From Porphyrobacter sp. (GTDB taxonomy: Bacteria; Pseudomonadota; Alphaproteobacteria; Sphingomonadales; Sphingomonadaceae), in contig JAPZRO010000006.1 of the NCBI GenBank assembly GCA_027531395.1, positions 186,001 through 250,000 of the forward strand: a stretch of 64,000 nucleotides of DNA. Direction: 5' to 3'. The notes beneath the pieces were generated by a model. That model did no database searches, was not told where the DNA came from, and worked only from the letters and a program-made list of their open reading frames with translations. Position numbers and translations under genes: made by a program. Each line of letters opens with the position of its first letter. The first letter of the stretch is position 1. Shown in pieces: positions 44,831 to 53,370 of the stretch.

Positions 44831-46216
44831 TCAGGCACCATATCGGGCGCGGATCGCGTGCCAGGCGGCGCGCAGGCCCAGCCCGCGCCCGCCGCGCGAC
44901 CGGCCGGGACGGGGGGCGGGGTTCCAGGCGAAGGTGTCGAAATGCACCCAGTCCAGCCCCTCGCCCACGAAGCGATCGAGGAACAGACCGGCGACGCTGG
45001 CCCCGGCAAAGGGGTTCTGCGAGGCATTGGCCATGTCGGCCACGTCCGAGGCGAGATATTCGCGGTAGGCTTCGGGCAGAGGCAGCTGCCATGCGGCATC
45101 GTCGCTGGCCTTGCCTGCCGCGAGGAAAGCCTCGGCGGTCTCGTCGCGGCGCGCCATCATCGCGGGCAGATCGGGCCCGAGCGCGACCCGTGCGGCACCC
45201 GTCAGCGTGGCGAAATCGACGATCAGATCGGGGTTCTCCTCCGAAGCGCGGGTCAGCGCATCGCCGAGGATCAGTCGGCCTTCGGCATCGGTGTTGTGGA
45301 TCTCGATCGTCAGGCCCTTGCGGCTCCGGAGCACATCGCCCGGGCGGAAGGAGGCGCCGGAGATCGCGTTCTCGACCGCCGGGATCAGCAGGTGCAGCCG
45401 CACCTTCATCCGCGCGCCCATGATCAGGCCCGCCAGCGCGATCGCATGCGCCGCGCCGCCCATGTCCTTCTTCATCAGCCGCATCCCCGAGGACGGCTTG
45501 ATGTCGAGCCCGCCGCTGTCGAAGCATACACCCTTGCCGACCACCGCCAGCACCGGGTGCTTGGGATCGCCCCACGTCAGGTGCATCAGGCGGGGCGCAT
45601 GGTGGCGGGCCGCCGCGCGCCCGACCGCGTGGACCATCGGATAGCCCTGTTCCAGCGCATCGCCGCGCACCACGGTCAGCTCGGCCTTGTGCGCCTTGGC
45701 AAGGCGTTCGCACTCGGCCTCGAGCGCGGCGGGGCCCATGTCCTCGGCCGGAGCATTGACCAGGTCGCGCAGCAGGCATTCGGCCTCGGCCTCGGCAGTC
45801 GCGGCGGCGATCTGGGCGACCTGCGTGGTCAGCAGGATGCGGGGGCCCTGCGCCTTGTCCTCGCTCTTGTAGCGATTGAAGCGATATTGGCCGGTGATCC
45901 AGCCGAACATCGCCGCGCCGGGTTCCGCGCCCACAAGGCGGTAGGTGCCCTCGGGCAGTTCCTCGGCGAGCTTGGCGAGGCACCAGCTGGAGAGGCTCTC
46001 GGGATTGGCGACTCCGCTCGCCACGAACCAGCTGTCGCCGTCGGGAATGATCGCGAATTGATAACCGCCGCCCTCGAATTTCTGCGCGGCGAGGCTGGCG
46101 CGCTGGCCGGCGGTGAGGCCCTTGGCGAAGGCCTCGAAGCCCTCCTTGTTTACGAGGTGGATGAGGGTCGCGTCCTGGCCGCGATCGGGCTGGATCAGTG
46201 CTTTGGGTTCGCTCAT
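44831..46216 (-). CDS. Leucyl aminopeptidase family protein (M17)
   Basis: A 461-residue M17 metallopeptidase. The signature NTDAEGRLILGDAL is complete; the metal and catalytic residues are in VVGKGVCFDSGGLDIKPSSGMRLMKKDMGG. An N-terminal domain of about 150 residues precedes the catalytic one. It removes N-terminal residues from peptides in the cytoplasm. The ATG at 46216 lies close to the parS-like site, 81 bp away. Confidence 0.92.
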   Translation of the reverse strand: MSEPKALIQPDRGQDATLIHLVNKEGFEAFAKGLTAGQRASLAAQKFEGGGYQFAIIPDGDSWFVASGVANPESLSSWCLAKLAEELPEGTYRLVGAEPGAAMFGWITGQYRFNRYKSEDKAQGPRILLTTQVAQIAAATAEAEAECLLRDLVNAPAEDMGPAALEAECERLAKAHKAELTVVRGDALEQGYPMVHAVGRAAARHHAPRLMHLTWGDPKHPVLAVVGKGVCFDSGGLDIKPSSGMRLMKKDMGGAAHAIALAGLIMGARMKVRLHLLIPAVENAISGASFRPGDVLRSRKGLTIEIHNTDAEGRLILGDALTRASEENPDLIVDFATLTGAARVALGPDLPAMMARRDETAEAFLAAGKASDDAAWQLPLPEAYREYLASDVADMANASQNPFAGASVAGLFLDRFVGEGLDWVHFDTFAWNPAPRPGRSRGGRGLGLRAAWHAIRARYGA

Positions 46217-46297
46217 GCCTGCTCCATAATCCGCAGGCAGAACTTGTCACCAGCAGATTCGGGCAGGGCGAAGGGGGCGGCATGAGTGTTCTTGAAA

Positions 46298-46313
46298 TGT
46301 TTCACGTGAAACA
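46298..46313. promoter_or_regulatory. parS-like ParB-binding site
   Basis: TGTTTCACGTGAAACA is a perfect 16-bp palindrome matching the widely conserved bacterial parS consensus TGTTNCACGTGAAACA. It lies in the 122-bp gap between the divergent aminopeptidase and lipoprotein genes. ParB loads here as a sliding clamp during origin segregation. parS sites usually lie near oriC, so the window may be origin-proximal; no parAB, gidAB or DnaA-box cluster is seen in it. Confidence 0.85.
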
Positions 46314-46338
46314 GCAACGAGTGGGCAATGACTGCACA

Positions 46339-47166
46339 ATGACGCGACAACGTCTGCGCGCAGGCGCGATGCTGGCCGCGCTGGCGCTGGCGGGTTGTTC
46401 CTCGCCCGAGGAGGTCGCCAAGGGCACGGGCGTTGCCGCCCAAGCGAGCGCGTCCGCCGCTCCTGCCGACACCGCCGCCGCAGCCCCCCAGCCGGTGGCC
46501 TTCACCGACAATCAGGGCAAGGACGACGCGGCCCGCGAGTTTTCCTACAGCTGGCCGGCCGAGGTCTCCGCTGTCCCCGCGCTGGCGCGACACCTCACCG
46601 CCGAGCGCGACCAGCTGCTCGCCGAACAGAAGGCCGAATGGGAAGAAGCCAAGCGCGAATTCGCGGGCCAGGACTGCGTCTCCTGCATCAACCGCTCGTT
46701 CGAGAAGGGCTGGGAGGTGGTCGCCGATCTGCCGCGCTTCCTGTCGCTCTCGGCCTCGTTCTACGTCTATTCGGGCGGGGCGCATGGCACGGGTGCCTTC
46801 GACGCGCTGGTGTGGGACCGCGAGGCGCAGGCCTTCTTCGACCCCAAGGCGCTGTTCCGCTCCGAGGCGGCCTTGCAGGACGCGCTCGGCGAGACCTGGT
46901 GCAAGGCGCTTAAGGCCGAACGGATGAAGCGGCTGGGCGAGGACTATTACGAGGACTCTATCTTCACCTGCCCCGCGATTGCCGATCTCACCGTGCTGGC
47001 CGGCTCGTCGGACAAACGCCGCTTCGACCGCATCGGGCTGCTGGCCGCGCCCTATGTTGCGGGGGCCTATGCGGAAGGCAGCTACGAGGTGACGCTGCCG
47101 GTGACGCCGAAGGTGCTCGCGGCGGTCAAACCCGAATACAAAGCGGCTTTCGCACTCGGAAAGTAG
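46339..47166 (+). CDS. Lipoprotein with DUF4163/DUF3298 (RsiV-like) domains
   Basis: A 275-residue lipoprotein: MTRQRLRAGAMLAALALAGCSS (lipobox LAGC), an Ala-rich spacer, then the PdaC/DUF4163-like half (FSYSWPAEVSAVPALARHL) and a DUF3298-like half (FLSLSASFYVYSGGAHGTGAFDALVWDREAQAFFDPKALF). SYSGGAH-type sequence is also seen in RsiV, the lysozyme-binding anti-sigma factor, and PdaC. Whether this protein binds lysozyme or wall glycans is open. The ATG at 46339 gives the signal peptide; an upstream ATG (46282) would put parS in the coding region. Confidence 0.8.
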   Translation: MTRQRLRAGAMLAALALAGCSSPEEVAKGTGVAAQASASAAPADTAAAAPQPVAFTDNQGKDDAAREFSYSWPAEVSAVPALARHLTAERDQLLAEQKAEWEEAKREFAGQDCVSCINRSFEKGWEVVADLPRFLSLSASFYVYSGGAHGTGAFDALVWDREAQAFFDPKALFRSEAALQDALGETWCKALKAERMKRLGEDYYEDSIFTCPAIADLTVLAGSSDKRRFDRIGLLAAPYVAGAYAEGSYEVTLPVTPKVLAAVKPEYKAAFALGK

Positions 47167-47198
47167 CATTTGCGGCGATCAGTCGCTATGTGGGCGCC

Positions 47199-48026
47199 AT
47201 GCACGAATACCAACTCGTTGACGGCGATGCGACCGTCTACCGCGACGGCACCATCAAGCTGCACACCCCCGAAGGCTTCGAGGGGATGCGCAAGGCCGGG
47301 CGCCTAGCCGCCGAGATTCTCGATGCCTGCGCTGACATGGTGAAGCCGGGGGTGACCACCGGCCAGCTTGACGATGCGATCCGGGGGATGATGCTGGATG
47401 CCGGCGCGATCCCCGCGACGCTCGGCTACCGCGGCTATGCGCACAGCTGCTGCATCTCGATCAACCACGTGATCTGCCACGGCATTCCGGGCGACAAGGT
47501 GCTGAAGGATGGCGACATTCTCAACATCGACGTGACCCCGCTGGTCGACGGCTGGCACGGCGACACCAGTCGCATGTTCTACGCGGGCGAACCGTCGCTG
47601 AAGGCGCGCAAGCTGGTCGAAGTGACCTATGAATGCCTGATGCTCGGCATCGCGGCGGCGCAGCCCGGCGCGCGGCTTGGCGATATCGGCGCGGCGATCG
47701 AAGCCCACGCCAACAAGTTCCGCTACGGCGTGGTGCGCGAGTTCTGCGGCCATGGCTTGGGCCGCCTGTTCCACGACGCGCCCGAAGTGGTCCACGCCGC
47801 CAAGGCCGGGACAGGGCCGGAGCTGAAGCCCGGAATGTTCTTCACCATCGAGCCGATGATCAACCTCGGCAAGCCCTGGGCCAAGGTGCTGGGCGACGGC
47901 TGGACCGCGGTGACGCGGGACAAGAGCCTTAGCGCGCAGTTCGAACACTCGATCGCGATCACCGAAACGGGCAACGAGATCTTCACCAAGAGCCCGACCG
48001 GGCGGGATTGTCCGCCTTACGTGTGA
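47199..48026 (+). CDS. map: Methionine aminopeptidase, type I
   Basis: A 275-residue MetAP. Metal ligands are seen in DVTPLVDGWHGDTSRMF (two Asp), CGHGLGRLFHDAP (His), FTIEPMI (Glu) and FEHSIAIT (Glu). CHGIPGDKVLKDGDILNIDV is the substrate loop. It removes the initiator Met from nascent proteins. The ATG at 47199 is chosen over an in-frame GTG (47190). Confidence 0.94.
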   Translation: MHEYQLVDGDATVYRDGTIKLHTPEGFEGMRKAGRLAAEILDACADMVKPGVTTGQLDDAIRGMMLDAGAIPATLGYRGYAHSCCISINHVICHGIPGDKVLKDGDILNIDVTPLVDGWHGDTSRMFYAGEPSLKARKLVEVTYECLMLGIAAAQPGARLGDIGAAIEAHANKFRYGVVREFCGHGLGRLFHDAPEVVHAAKAGTGPELKPGMFFTIEPMINLGKPWAKVLGDGWTAVTRDKSLSAQFEHSIAITETGNEIFTKSPTGRDCPPYV

Positions 48027-48037
48027 CGTTTCCCCCG

Positions 48038-48056
48038 TTCCGGGTTTGACCCGGGA
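48038..48056. repeat. Second copy of the TTGACCCGGGACC palindromic repeat
   Basis: TTCCGGG-TTTGA-CCCGGGA in a CCCGT...CCCAG frame, matching the palindrome at 15895-15913 in loop position and flanks. It lies between the convergent map and membrane-protein stops, and may double as a terminator. REP-like elements of this type are known from alphaproteobacterial genomes in general. Confidence 0.6.
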
Positions 48057-48072
48057 CCCAGTTCACTTCGAT

Positions 48073-48735
48073 CTACAGAAACAGCACCGCCAGCACCGCG
48101 CTCATCACTACCACCAGCCCGACCGAAAAGCCCAGCATCACCAGCACAGGCCGCGTCACGCGCCCGTGCAGCACCCAGTCATACCACACCGCAATCGCAA
48201 TCGTGATCGGCGGCTGCACCGCAATCGCGACCGGATCGGGCAGGCCGAGCACCTGTACCACGCGGGCATAGGCGGGGGTCATCAGCGCCAGCGTCGCGAT
48301 CAGCATCGCCTGCCGGTGCGCGGCAATGTCGCGGCGGCGGGCGAAGCGCAGGGCGAGGCAATACAGGGGAATGAAGGTCGCAAAGGCCGCCAGATTCACC
48401 ACCGTCACCTCGGGGCGGCCGAGCTCCTGCCCGATGCGCCACGAGATCACCCCGCCGCTCACCAGCATCGCCGCCACCAGCGCCAGGCTGGCGCGGCCGC
48501 TCGCGCGGTGGGCGGCCAGCTTGAAGCGTGCGGCAAGGAAGCTCTGGCTTGCCAGCAGGATCAGCCAGGCGACCATGCTGCCCGCATGGAACACCACGAT
48601 CGGCGTGTAGCGCGCCTGCACCTCAGGGTGGACAATCGCCTTCGCCGCAAAGGCGATCAGCGTGAAGCCCAGCAGCCCCAGCGCGATATTGCCCAGCAGT
48701 TCATTGGCGCGGACGTGGCTTTCGGGGGCGCGCAC
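48073..48735 (-). CDS. Seven-helix membrane protein, unrecognised
   Basis: A 220-residue protein with about seven membrane segments (NIALGLLGFTLIAFAAKAIV to VLVMLGFSVGLVVVMSAVLAVLFL). Histidines and Arg/His pairs (VVFHAGSMVAWL, HRASGR, HRQAM) lie near helix ends, a layout sometimes seen in haem-related membrane proteins, but no family is assigned. Start is GTG, overlapping the ccmB stop (TAGTG), so it is in the ccmAB operon. It does not look like CcmC: no tryptophan-rich WWD motif. Confidence 0.75.
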   Translation of the reverse strand: MRAPESHVRANELLGNIALGLLGFTLIAFAAKAIVHPEVQARYTPIVVFHAGSMVAWLILLASQSFLAARFKLAAHRASGRASLALVAAMLVSGGVISWRIGQELGRPEVTVVNLAAFATFIPLYCLALRFARRRDIAAHRQAMLIATLALMTPAYARVVQVLGLPDPVAIAVQPPITIAIAVWYDWVLHGRVTRPVLVMLGFSVGLVVVMSAVLAVLFL

Positions 48736-49385
48736 TAATTCTCCCTTGCCGCTCGGATCGCGGCCCCGGCGGCGAAGGGCGCGAGTGCCACCAGCCCGAG
48801 ACTTATCGCACCAACGAAGCCGAGGCTCACTTGATCCTGACGGGCGAGCGCGCCTGCGCCGAAAATCAGGATGGGAAGTGCGAGGGGGATCAGCAACAGG
48901 CCGGACAAGGCCGCGCCCGCCCGCAGACTTGCGGTGAGCGCGGCGATCATCAGGCCGATGGCGGCGAGGCCCGGCGTGCCGACGATGAGGCCGAGCGTGA
49001 GGATGGTGAAGCTCTCCCCCTCGATCTTGAGCAGGGCTGCGGCGGGGAAGGTCGCCAGCACCAGCGGCGGGCCGAAGCTCAGCCAGTGGGCGGCAAGGCG
49101 CACCGCCATCATCGCCTCTTCAGCCATGCCGCGCAGCTTCAGCTGGTCGAAGAAGCCCAGCTCGATATCGCGCGCCACCAGCTTTTCCAGCGGCAGGATC
49201 GCCGCCAGCAGCGCCGCGATCCACACCACCCCGCCGCCGGTCTTCGCGAGGATGTTGGCATCCGGCCCGACCGCAAAGGGGAACAGCATGGCGACCGCGA
49301 CAAAGAACACCACGGGCAGTGCCGCGCCGCTGCCGGTGAAGGGGAAGAACTGCGCGAGGTCGCGGCGGAGCAGGGCGGCAATCAT
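48735..49385 (-). CDS. ccmB: Heme exporter protein CcmB
   Basis: A 216-residue, six-helix membrane protein. LLRRDLAQFFPFTGSG and the GGGVVWIAALLAAILPLEKLVARDIELGFFDQLKLRGMAEE region are CcmB hallmarks. With CcmA (ATPase) and CcmC/D it forms the transporter that drives haem chaperone CcmE release in type I cytochrome c maturation. It overlaps ccmA by 4 bp. Confidence 0.93.
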   Translation of the reverse strand: MIAALLRRDLAQFFPFTGSGAALPVVFFVAVAMLFPFAVGPDANILAKTGGGVVWIAALLAAILPLEKLVARDIELGFFDQLKLRGMAEEAMMAVRLAAHWLSFGPPLVLATFPAAALLKIEGESFTILTLGLIVGTPGLAAIGLMIAALTASLRAGAALSGLLLIPLALPILIFGAGALARQDQVSLGFVGAISLGLVALAPFAAGAAIRAAREN

Positions 49386-49999
49386 GCGTCCTCCTCCTCC
49401 TCGGCTTCAGCAGGCGCGAAGTCCTCGATCGCGAAGCTCGTCATGCCCGGCACATCGAGCGGCTGGTGCGAGGCGATCAGCGCGATCCCGCCGGCCGCGC
49501 AATGATCGCGCACCAGCGCGCTCACCAGCGCCTGCGAGGCGGTGTCGAGGCCCGACAATGGCTCGTCGAGCAGCCAGATCGGCGCGGCCTGCCCCAGCAC
49601 CCGGGCGAGTGCGGCGCGCTTCTTCTGGCCGGTCGAAAGGTAGCGCACCGGCACTTCGGCGAGCGCGTCGAGGCGGAGGCGGGTCATGATCGCTTCCCCT
49701 TCGGCGGCTCCATCGACCCCGAACCAGAAGGCCAGTGACCGCCCCAGCGGCAGGTCGGGATCGAGCCCGGTGCGCTCGTCTAGCAGCGCCAGCGCGCCCT
49801 CGCGCGTGACCGTGCCTGCATAGGGCGTCGTCAGGCCCGCGAGCGCGCGGATCAGCGTTGTCTTGCCCGCGCCATTGGCCCCCGTCACATGACACGCCGC
49901 ACCCGGCGCGAGCTTGAACGACAGCCGCCGGAACAGCAGCCGCTCGCCGCGGCGGCAGGCGAGGTTGTCGGCGATCAGGGAAGGCGGGGAGGCTTGCAT
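49382..49999 (-). CDS. ccmA: Cytochrome c biogenesis ATP-binding protein CcmA
   Basis: A 205-residue ABC ATPase. Walker A TGANGAGKTTLIRAL, signature YLSTGQKKRAALAR and Walker B IWLLDEPLSGLD are intact. CcmA powers the Ccm system. The acidic tail AEAEEEEDA is unusual. First gene of the ccmA-ccmB-membrane protein operon; no ccmC, ccmD or ccmE lies adjacent in this window. Confidence 0.93.
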   Translation of the reverse strand: MQASPPSLIADNLACRRGERLLFRRLSFKLAPGAACHVTGANGAGKTTLIRALAGLTTPYAGTVTREGALALLDERTGLDPDLPLGRSLAFWFGVDGAAEGEAIMTRLRLDALAEVPVRYLSTGQKKRAALARVLGQAAPIWLLDEPLSGLDTASQALVSALVRDHCAAGGIALIASHQPLDVPGMTSFAIEDFAPAEAEEEEDA

Positions 50000-50063
50000 T
50001 GGGCTGATGCGTTAGGGAAAAGGGCGCAAGCAAACAAGCGACCAGCGATCAAGGAAGCCTTCG

Positions 50064-50363
50064 ATGTCCGTCCCCGAATTCACGCCCGAGCAAACCGCCG
50101 ACCTGCTCAAGGCCCACCCCGACTGGAGTCTCGCGCGCGACGGCAAGGCGATTGCGCGCACCTTCCGCTTCAAGGATTTCTCCGAGGCCTGGGGCTTCAT
50201 GAACCGCGTCGCCCTGCTGGCCGAGGCGCAGGATCACCATCCCGAATGGTTCAACGTCTACAACCGCGTGGAATTGACGCTGACTACCCATGATGCGGGG
50301 GAGACTGGCGGGCTGTCGGCAAGGGATGCGCGGCTGGCGCAGGCGATCGACGGGTTGGTTTGA
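50064..50363 (+). CDS. phhB: 4a-hydroxytetrahydrobiopterin dehydratase
   Basis: A 99-residue pterin-4a-carbinolamine dehydratase. The active-site motif [28 protein letters not shown] region is clear (adjacent histidines, later His in TTHD). It dehydrates the 4a-carbinolamine formed by aromatic amino acid hydroxylases. The gene stands alone between divergent ccmA and a convergent SDR. Confidence 0.93.
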   Translation: MSVPEFTPEQTADLLKAHPDWSLARDGKAIARTFRFKDFSEAWGFMNRVALLAEAQDHHPEWFNVYNRVELTLTTHDAGETGGLSARDARLAQAIDGLV

Positions 50364-50372
50364 ATCCCAACT

Positions 50373-50465
50373 CCGTTCGCCCTGAGCTTGTCGAAGGGCC
50401 GCTTTTCCTTTCTGTGCTTGGGCCGAAGAAGCAGGACGGCCCTTCGACAGGCTCAGGGCGAACGG
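50373..50465. repeat. 28-bp inverted repeat (large hairpin)
   Basis: The arm 50373-50400 (CCGTTCGCCCTGAGCTTGTC...) and the arm 50438-50465 are inverted repeats with a single mismatch in 28 bp, separated by 37 bp. The sequence belongs to the CGCCCTGAGC...TCGAAGG palindromic class that I recall as a common intergenic repeat in sphingomonads and other proteobacteria. Lying between convergent stops, it can end transcription from both sides. Confidence 0.8.
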
Positions 50466-50474
50466 GTCTGAATC

Positions 50475-51287
50475 CTATTTCCCCAGCAAGCCCTGCCGCC
50501 CCGCAGCGCGTTGCTGCTTGCGCACCTTGCCCGGCATCCAGCGCTTGGCAAAGGCGAGGCTACGCGCGGTCTTGCCCACCAGATAGTGCAGCTCGTCGCC
50601 GTGGACCGCGTTCCACACCGCCTGCGCGACTTCCTCGACCGGGGTGATCTCGAGCCCGGCGGCGGTCACGCGGGTGCGGATATTCTCGTTGTTCTTGCGG
50701 TTGCCGGTGCCGTCGAGCAGCGGGGTGTCGATGAAGGAGGGGCAGATCGAGGAGACCTTGATCCCGTCCGGCGCCCATTCGGCATCCAGGCTTTCCGCGA
50801 TCCCGCGCACGCCGAATTTGGTGGCGGAATAGACGCTCATCCCGCTGCCGCCGGTGATGCCCGCCGCACTGGCGATGTTCACCAGAGCCGACCCCGGCGC
50901 GCTGGCCTTGAGGTAGGGATAGGCCGCCTGCGCGCCGTAGAGCACGCCGCGCAGGTTGATGTCGAGGCAACGGTCGATCTCTTCGACGTCGAGTTCGGCG
51001 AGCGCCCCGCCGGTGCCGATCCCGGCATTGTTGACCATCACGTCGATCCGCGATCCGGCCGCCGTGTTGAACGCGGCGAGCGCCTCGTCCCACGCTTTAC
51101 GGTCGCGCACGTCGAGCCGGTGCATGTATTTGAACCCGCCCTCGATCAGGCCGAGTGTGTCTTCCATGCCTTCGACATTGACGTCGGCGATCCCGACGAA
51201 CCAGCCGCGCTCACCGAAGTGGCGGGCGACCGCACGCCCGATGCCCGATGCCCCGCCGGTGATGAAGATGCTGCGCCGTTCTGCCAT
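50475..51287 (-). CDS. SDR family oxidoreductase
   Basis: A 270-residue classical SDR: ITGGASGIGRAVA (glycine motif), VNNAGIG (NNAG), VNIASAAGITGGSGMSVYSATKFGVRG (catalytic Ser, Tyr, Lys). The acidic residue IADVN after beta-2 favours NAD. The C-terminal YLVGKTARSLAFAKRWMPGKVRK tail is longer and basic. Substrate unknown. The ATG at 51287 follows GGAGAGG; 17 further codons upstream are unlikely. Confidence 0.88.
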   Translation of the reverse strand: MAERRSIFITGGASGIGRAVARHFGERGWFVGIADVNVEGMEDTLGLIEGGFKYMHRLDVRDRKAWDEALAAFNTAAGSRIDVMVNNAGIGTGGALAELDVEEIDRCLDINLRGVLYGAQAAYPYLKASAPGSALVNIASAAGITGGSGMSVYSATKFGVRGIAESLDAEWAPDGIKVSSICPSFIDTPLLDGTGNRKNNENIRTRVTAAGLEITPVEEVAQAVWNAVHGDELHYLVGKTARSLAFAKRWMPGKVRKQQRAAGRQGLLGK

Positions 51288-51356
51288 GGTGATCCCTCTC
51301 CGATTGCTCTTTGAAACCCATCTAGAGCGGACTGACACGCTTGTCAGCAGGGCAAA

Positions 51357-53318
51357 TCAAGCTGCGAGTGCCGCCTCCAGACCCTTCACATGCTCAGCGC
51401 CTTCGATGATCTGCGCGCTCGCGGGCCGCAGCGCATCGCCCAGCGGTTCGGCCCGGCCGCCGAGGCATTCGGCGAGGAAGTTCTCGGCAATCGCATAGAA
51501 GGCGATGTTGTTTTCCGGTCGGGCGAAGCCATGGCCTTCATCGGGGTAGAGCACATAGGTGACCGGAATTCCCGCCGCCTGCATCGCGCCCACGATCTGG
51601 TCGCTTTCGGCCTGCTTGACGCGCGGATCATTCGCCCCTTGCGCGATCAGCAGCGGCTTGGTGATCCGGTCTGCCTTGTAGAGCGGGCTCGCCGCCCGCA
51701 GCAGCGCGAGGCCTTCCTCGGTCGAGGGATCGCCCATGCGCTCGTGGAACACCTTCACCAGCGGCGCCCAGTAGGGCGGAATGGTGGAAAGCAGGGTTTC
51801 GAGGTTGGAGGGGCCGACAATATCGACTCCGCAGGCGAAGACCTCGGGGGTGAAGGTGAGGCCCGCCAGCGTCGCATAGCCGCCGTAGGAGCCGCCCATG
51901 ATCGCGATCTTCTCGGGCAGGGCGATGCCTTGCGCCTTGGCCCAGTCGACCGCGTCGATCAGATCGTCGTGCATCTTCAGGCCCCATTGCCGGTTGCCGG
52001 CATTGAGGAAGGCCTTGCCGAACCCGGTCGAGCCGCGGAAGTTGACGCTGAGCACCGCATAGCCGCGATTGGCGAGCAGCTGGTGCGCGGAGTTGAAGCC
52101 ATAGGTGTCGCGCGCCCAGGGGCCGCCATGCACCAGCAGCACCATCGGCACCGGCGCGGCGGGCCTGCCGGTGCCCTGCGGATCGCTGCCTGGCGGCAGG
52201 GTGAGGTAGCAGGGCAGGGTCAGGCCATCGCGGCTGGCGATCTCGACCGGGTGCATCGGCTGAAGCGGTGCGCCCTCCAGATCGGGGCGGGTCGTGTAGA
52301 ACCGGGTCAGCGTCATCGCTGTGCGGTCGAAGATGTAGTTCGACAGCGGCCGCGTCAGCGGGTCGTTCCAGACAATCCAGACACTGTCGTCATCGGTGCG
52401 GCTGTTGATCCCGAAATCGCCCTCCAGCCGCTCGCCCAGCCACGCCAGCGCGGCGGAGATAGCAGGATCGGTCGCGTGCCAGCGGGTGGTGAGATAGTTC
52501 ACCGCATAGGCCTCGATCACGCCGGTCAGCGGGTGGCGCAGGGTCTGGCTGATATCGGCGCGGTCATCCTCGGCAATCAGGGTGCGCTCGCCGGTCGCGG
52601 TGTCCTGCGCGAACAGGGCAGCGGTGTCGCGACCCCGACTGTCGATCCAGTAGAGCGTACTGCCGTCGGTGGTGTAGCCCGCCGGCGCGGTGGTCAGCGA
52701 ATCTTCCATCGCCGTGGTCTCGAACGGCTCGGCGGCGACCACGTTGCCCTCGATCCGGAAGTAATCCGTCCCGCCGCCCGCGTTCTGCTGCATCGCCATG
52801 CGCAGGGTCAGCGTGTCATCCGCCTCGAACCCGGCATAGGCGTTGTTCTCCAGCACCAGTGTGAGCGCCCCGGTGGACAGGTCGAGCAGATGGACATCGT
52901 GCCACTGCGGATCGCGGTTGTTGAGGCCGATTAGCAGCTTGTCCTTGATCGTCGCCGAAATCGCGATCAGATCGACGCGGGTATTCTCGAACGGGGTAAG
53001 GCAGGTCTCCGCCCCGCTGGTGACGCAGGCACGATAGAGCAGGAAGTTCTCGTCCCCGTCCTTGTCCTGAATATACATCACGGCGCTGGAATCGGGCGCC
53101 CAGAAGTGCTGGCGGATCGGGCGCTCGGTGGCGCCGGTCATGGCCCGTGCGGCCTCGGGATCGGCCTTGGGGGCGACCCAGATGTTCATCACGCCATCCT
53201 TGGGCGCAAGCCAGCTCAGCCAGCGGCCATCGGGGCTGACCTTGCCCTGCGCACGGACGGGATTGCCCATCAGCGCGGCGCGCGGGATGAGCGGGGCGGT
53301 GTCGGAATCTGCGGTCAT
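51357..53318 (-). CDS. S9 family (prolyl oligopeptidase-like) peptidase
   Basis: A 653-residue protein: beta-propeller N-terminal part with WD-like repeats (DGRWLSWLAPKDGVMNIWVAP) and an alpha/beta-hydrolase C-terminal domain. The nucleophile is in MGGSYGGYATLAGLTFTP, the acid in IAQGANDPRVK and the histidine in YPDEGHGF. It has no signal peptide, so it probably works in the cytoplasm on peptides (acylaminoacyl-peptidase-like). The ATG at 53318 follows AGGAGAG. Confidence 0.9.
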   Translation of the reverse strand: MTADSDTAPLIPRAALMGNPVRAQGKVSPDGRWLSWLAPKDGVMNIWVAPKADPEAARAMTGATERPIRQHFWAPDSSAVMYIQDKDGDENFLLYRACVTSGAETCLTPFENTRVDLIAISATIKDKLLIGLNNRDPQWHDVHLLDLSTGALTLVLENNAYAGFEADDTLTLRMAMQQNAGGGTDYFRIEGNVVAAEPFETTAMEDSLTTAPAGYTTDGSTLYWIDSRGRDTAALFAQDTATGERTLIAEDDRADISQTLRHPLTGVIEAYAVNYLTTRWHATDPAISAALAWLGERLEGDFGINSRTDDDSVWIVWNDPLTRPLSNYIFDRTAMTLTRFYTTRPDLEGAPLQPMHPVEIASRDGLTLPCYLTLPPGSDPQGTGRPAAPVPMVLLVHGGPWARDTYGFNSAHQLLANRGYAVLSVNFRGSTGFGKAFLNAGNRQWGLKMHDDLIDAVDWAKAQGIALPEKIAIMGGSYGGYATLAGLTFTPEVFACGVDIVGPSNLETLLSTIPPYWAPLVKVFHERMGDPSTEEGLALLRAASPLYKADRITKPLLIAQGANDPRVKQAESDQIVGAMQAAGIPVTYVLYPDEGHGFARPENNIAFYAIAENFLAECLGGRAEPLGDALRPASAQIIEGAEHVKGLEAALAA

Positions 53319-53370
53319 GGTCTCTCCTGTATTGCCCAGATAAGACACCATGCTGCGGGCTGCAACTCCT

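Noticed and set aside
46282..46338. Extended N-terminus MSVLEMFHVKQQ for the lipoprotein
   Set aside because: The extension would place parS in coding sequence and push the lipoprotein signal away from the N-terminus; the ATG at 46339 gives a proper signal peptide.
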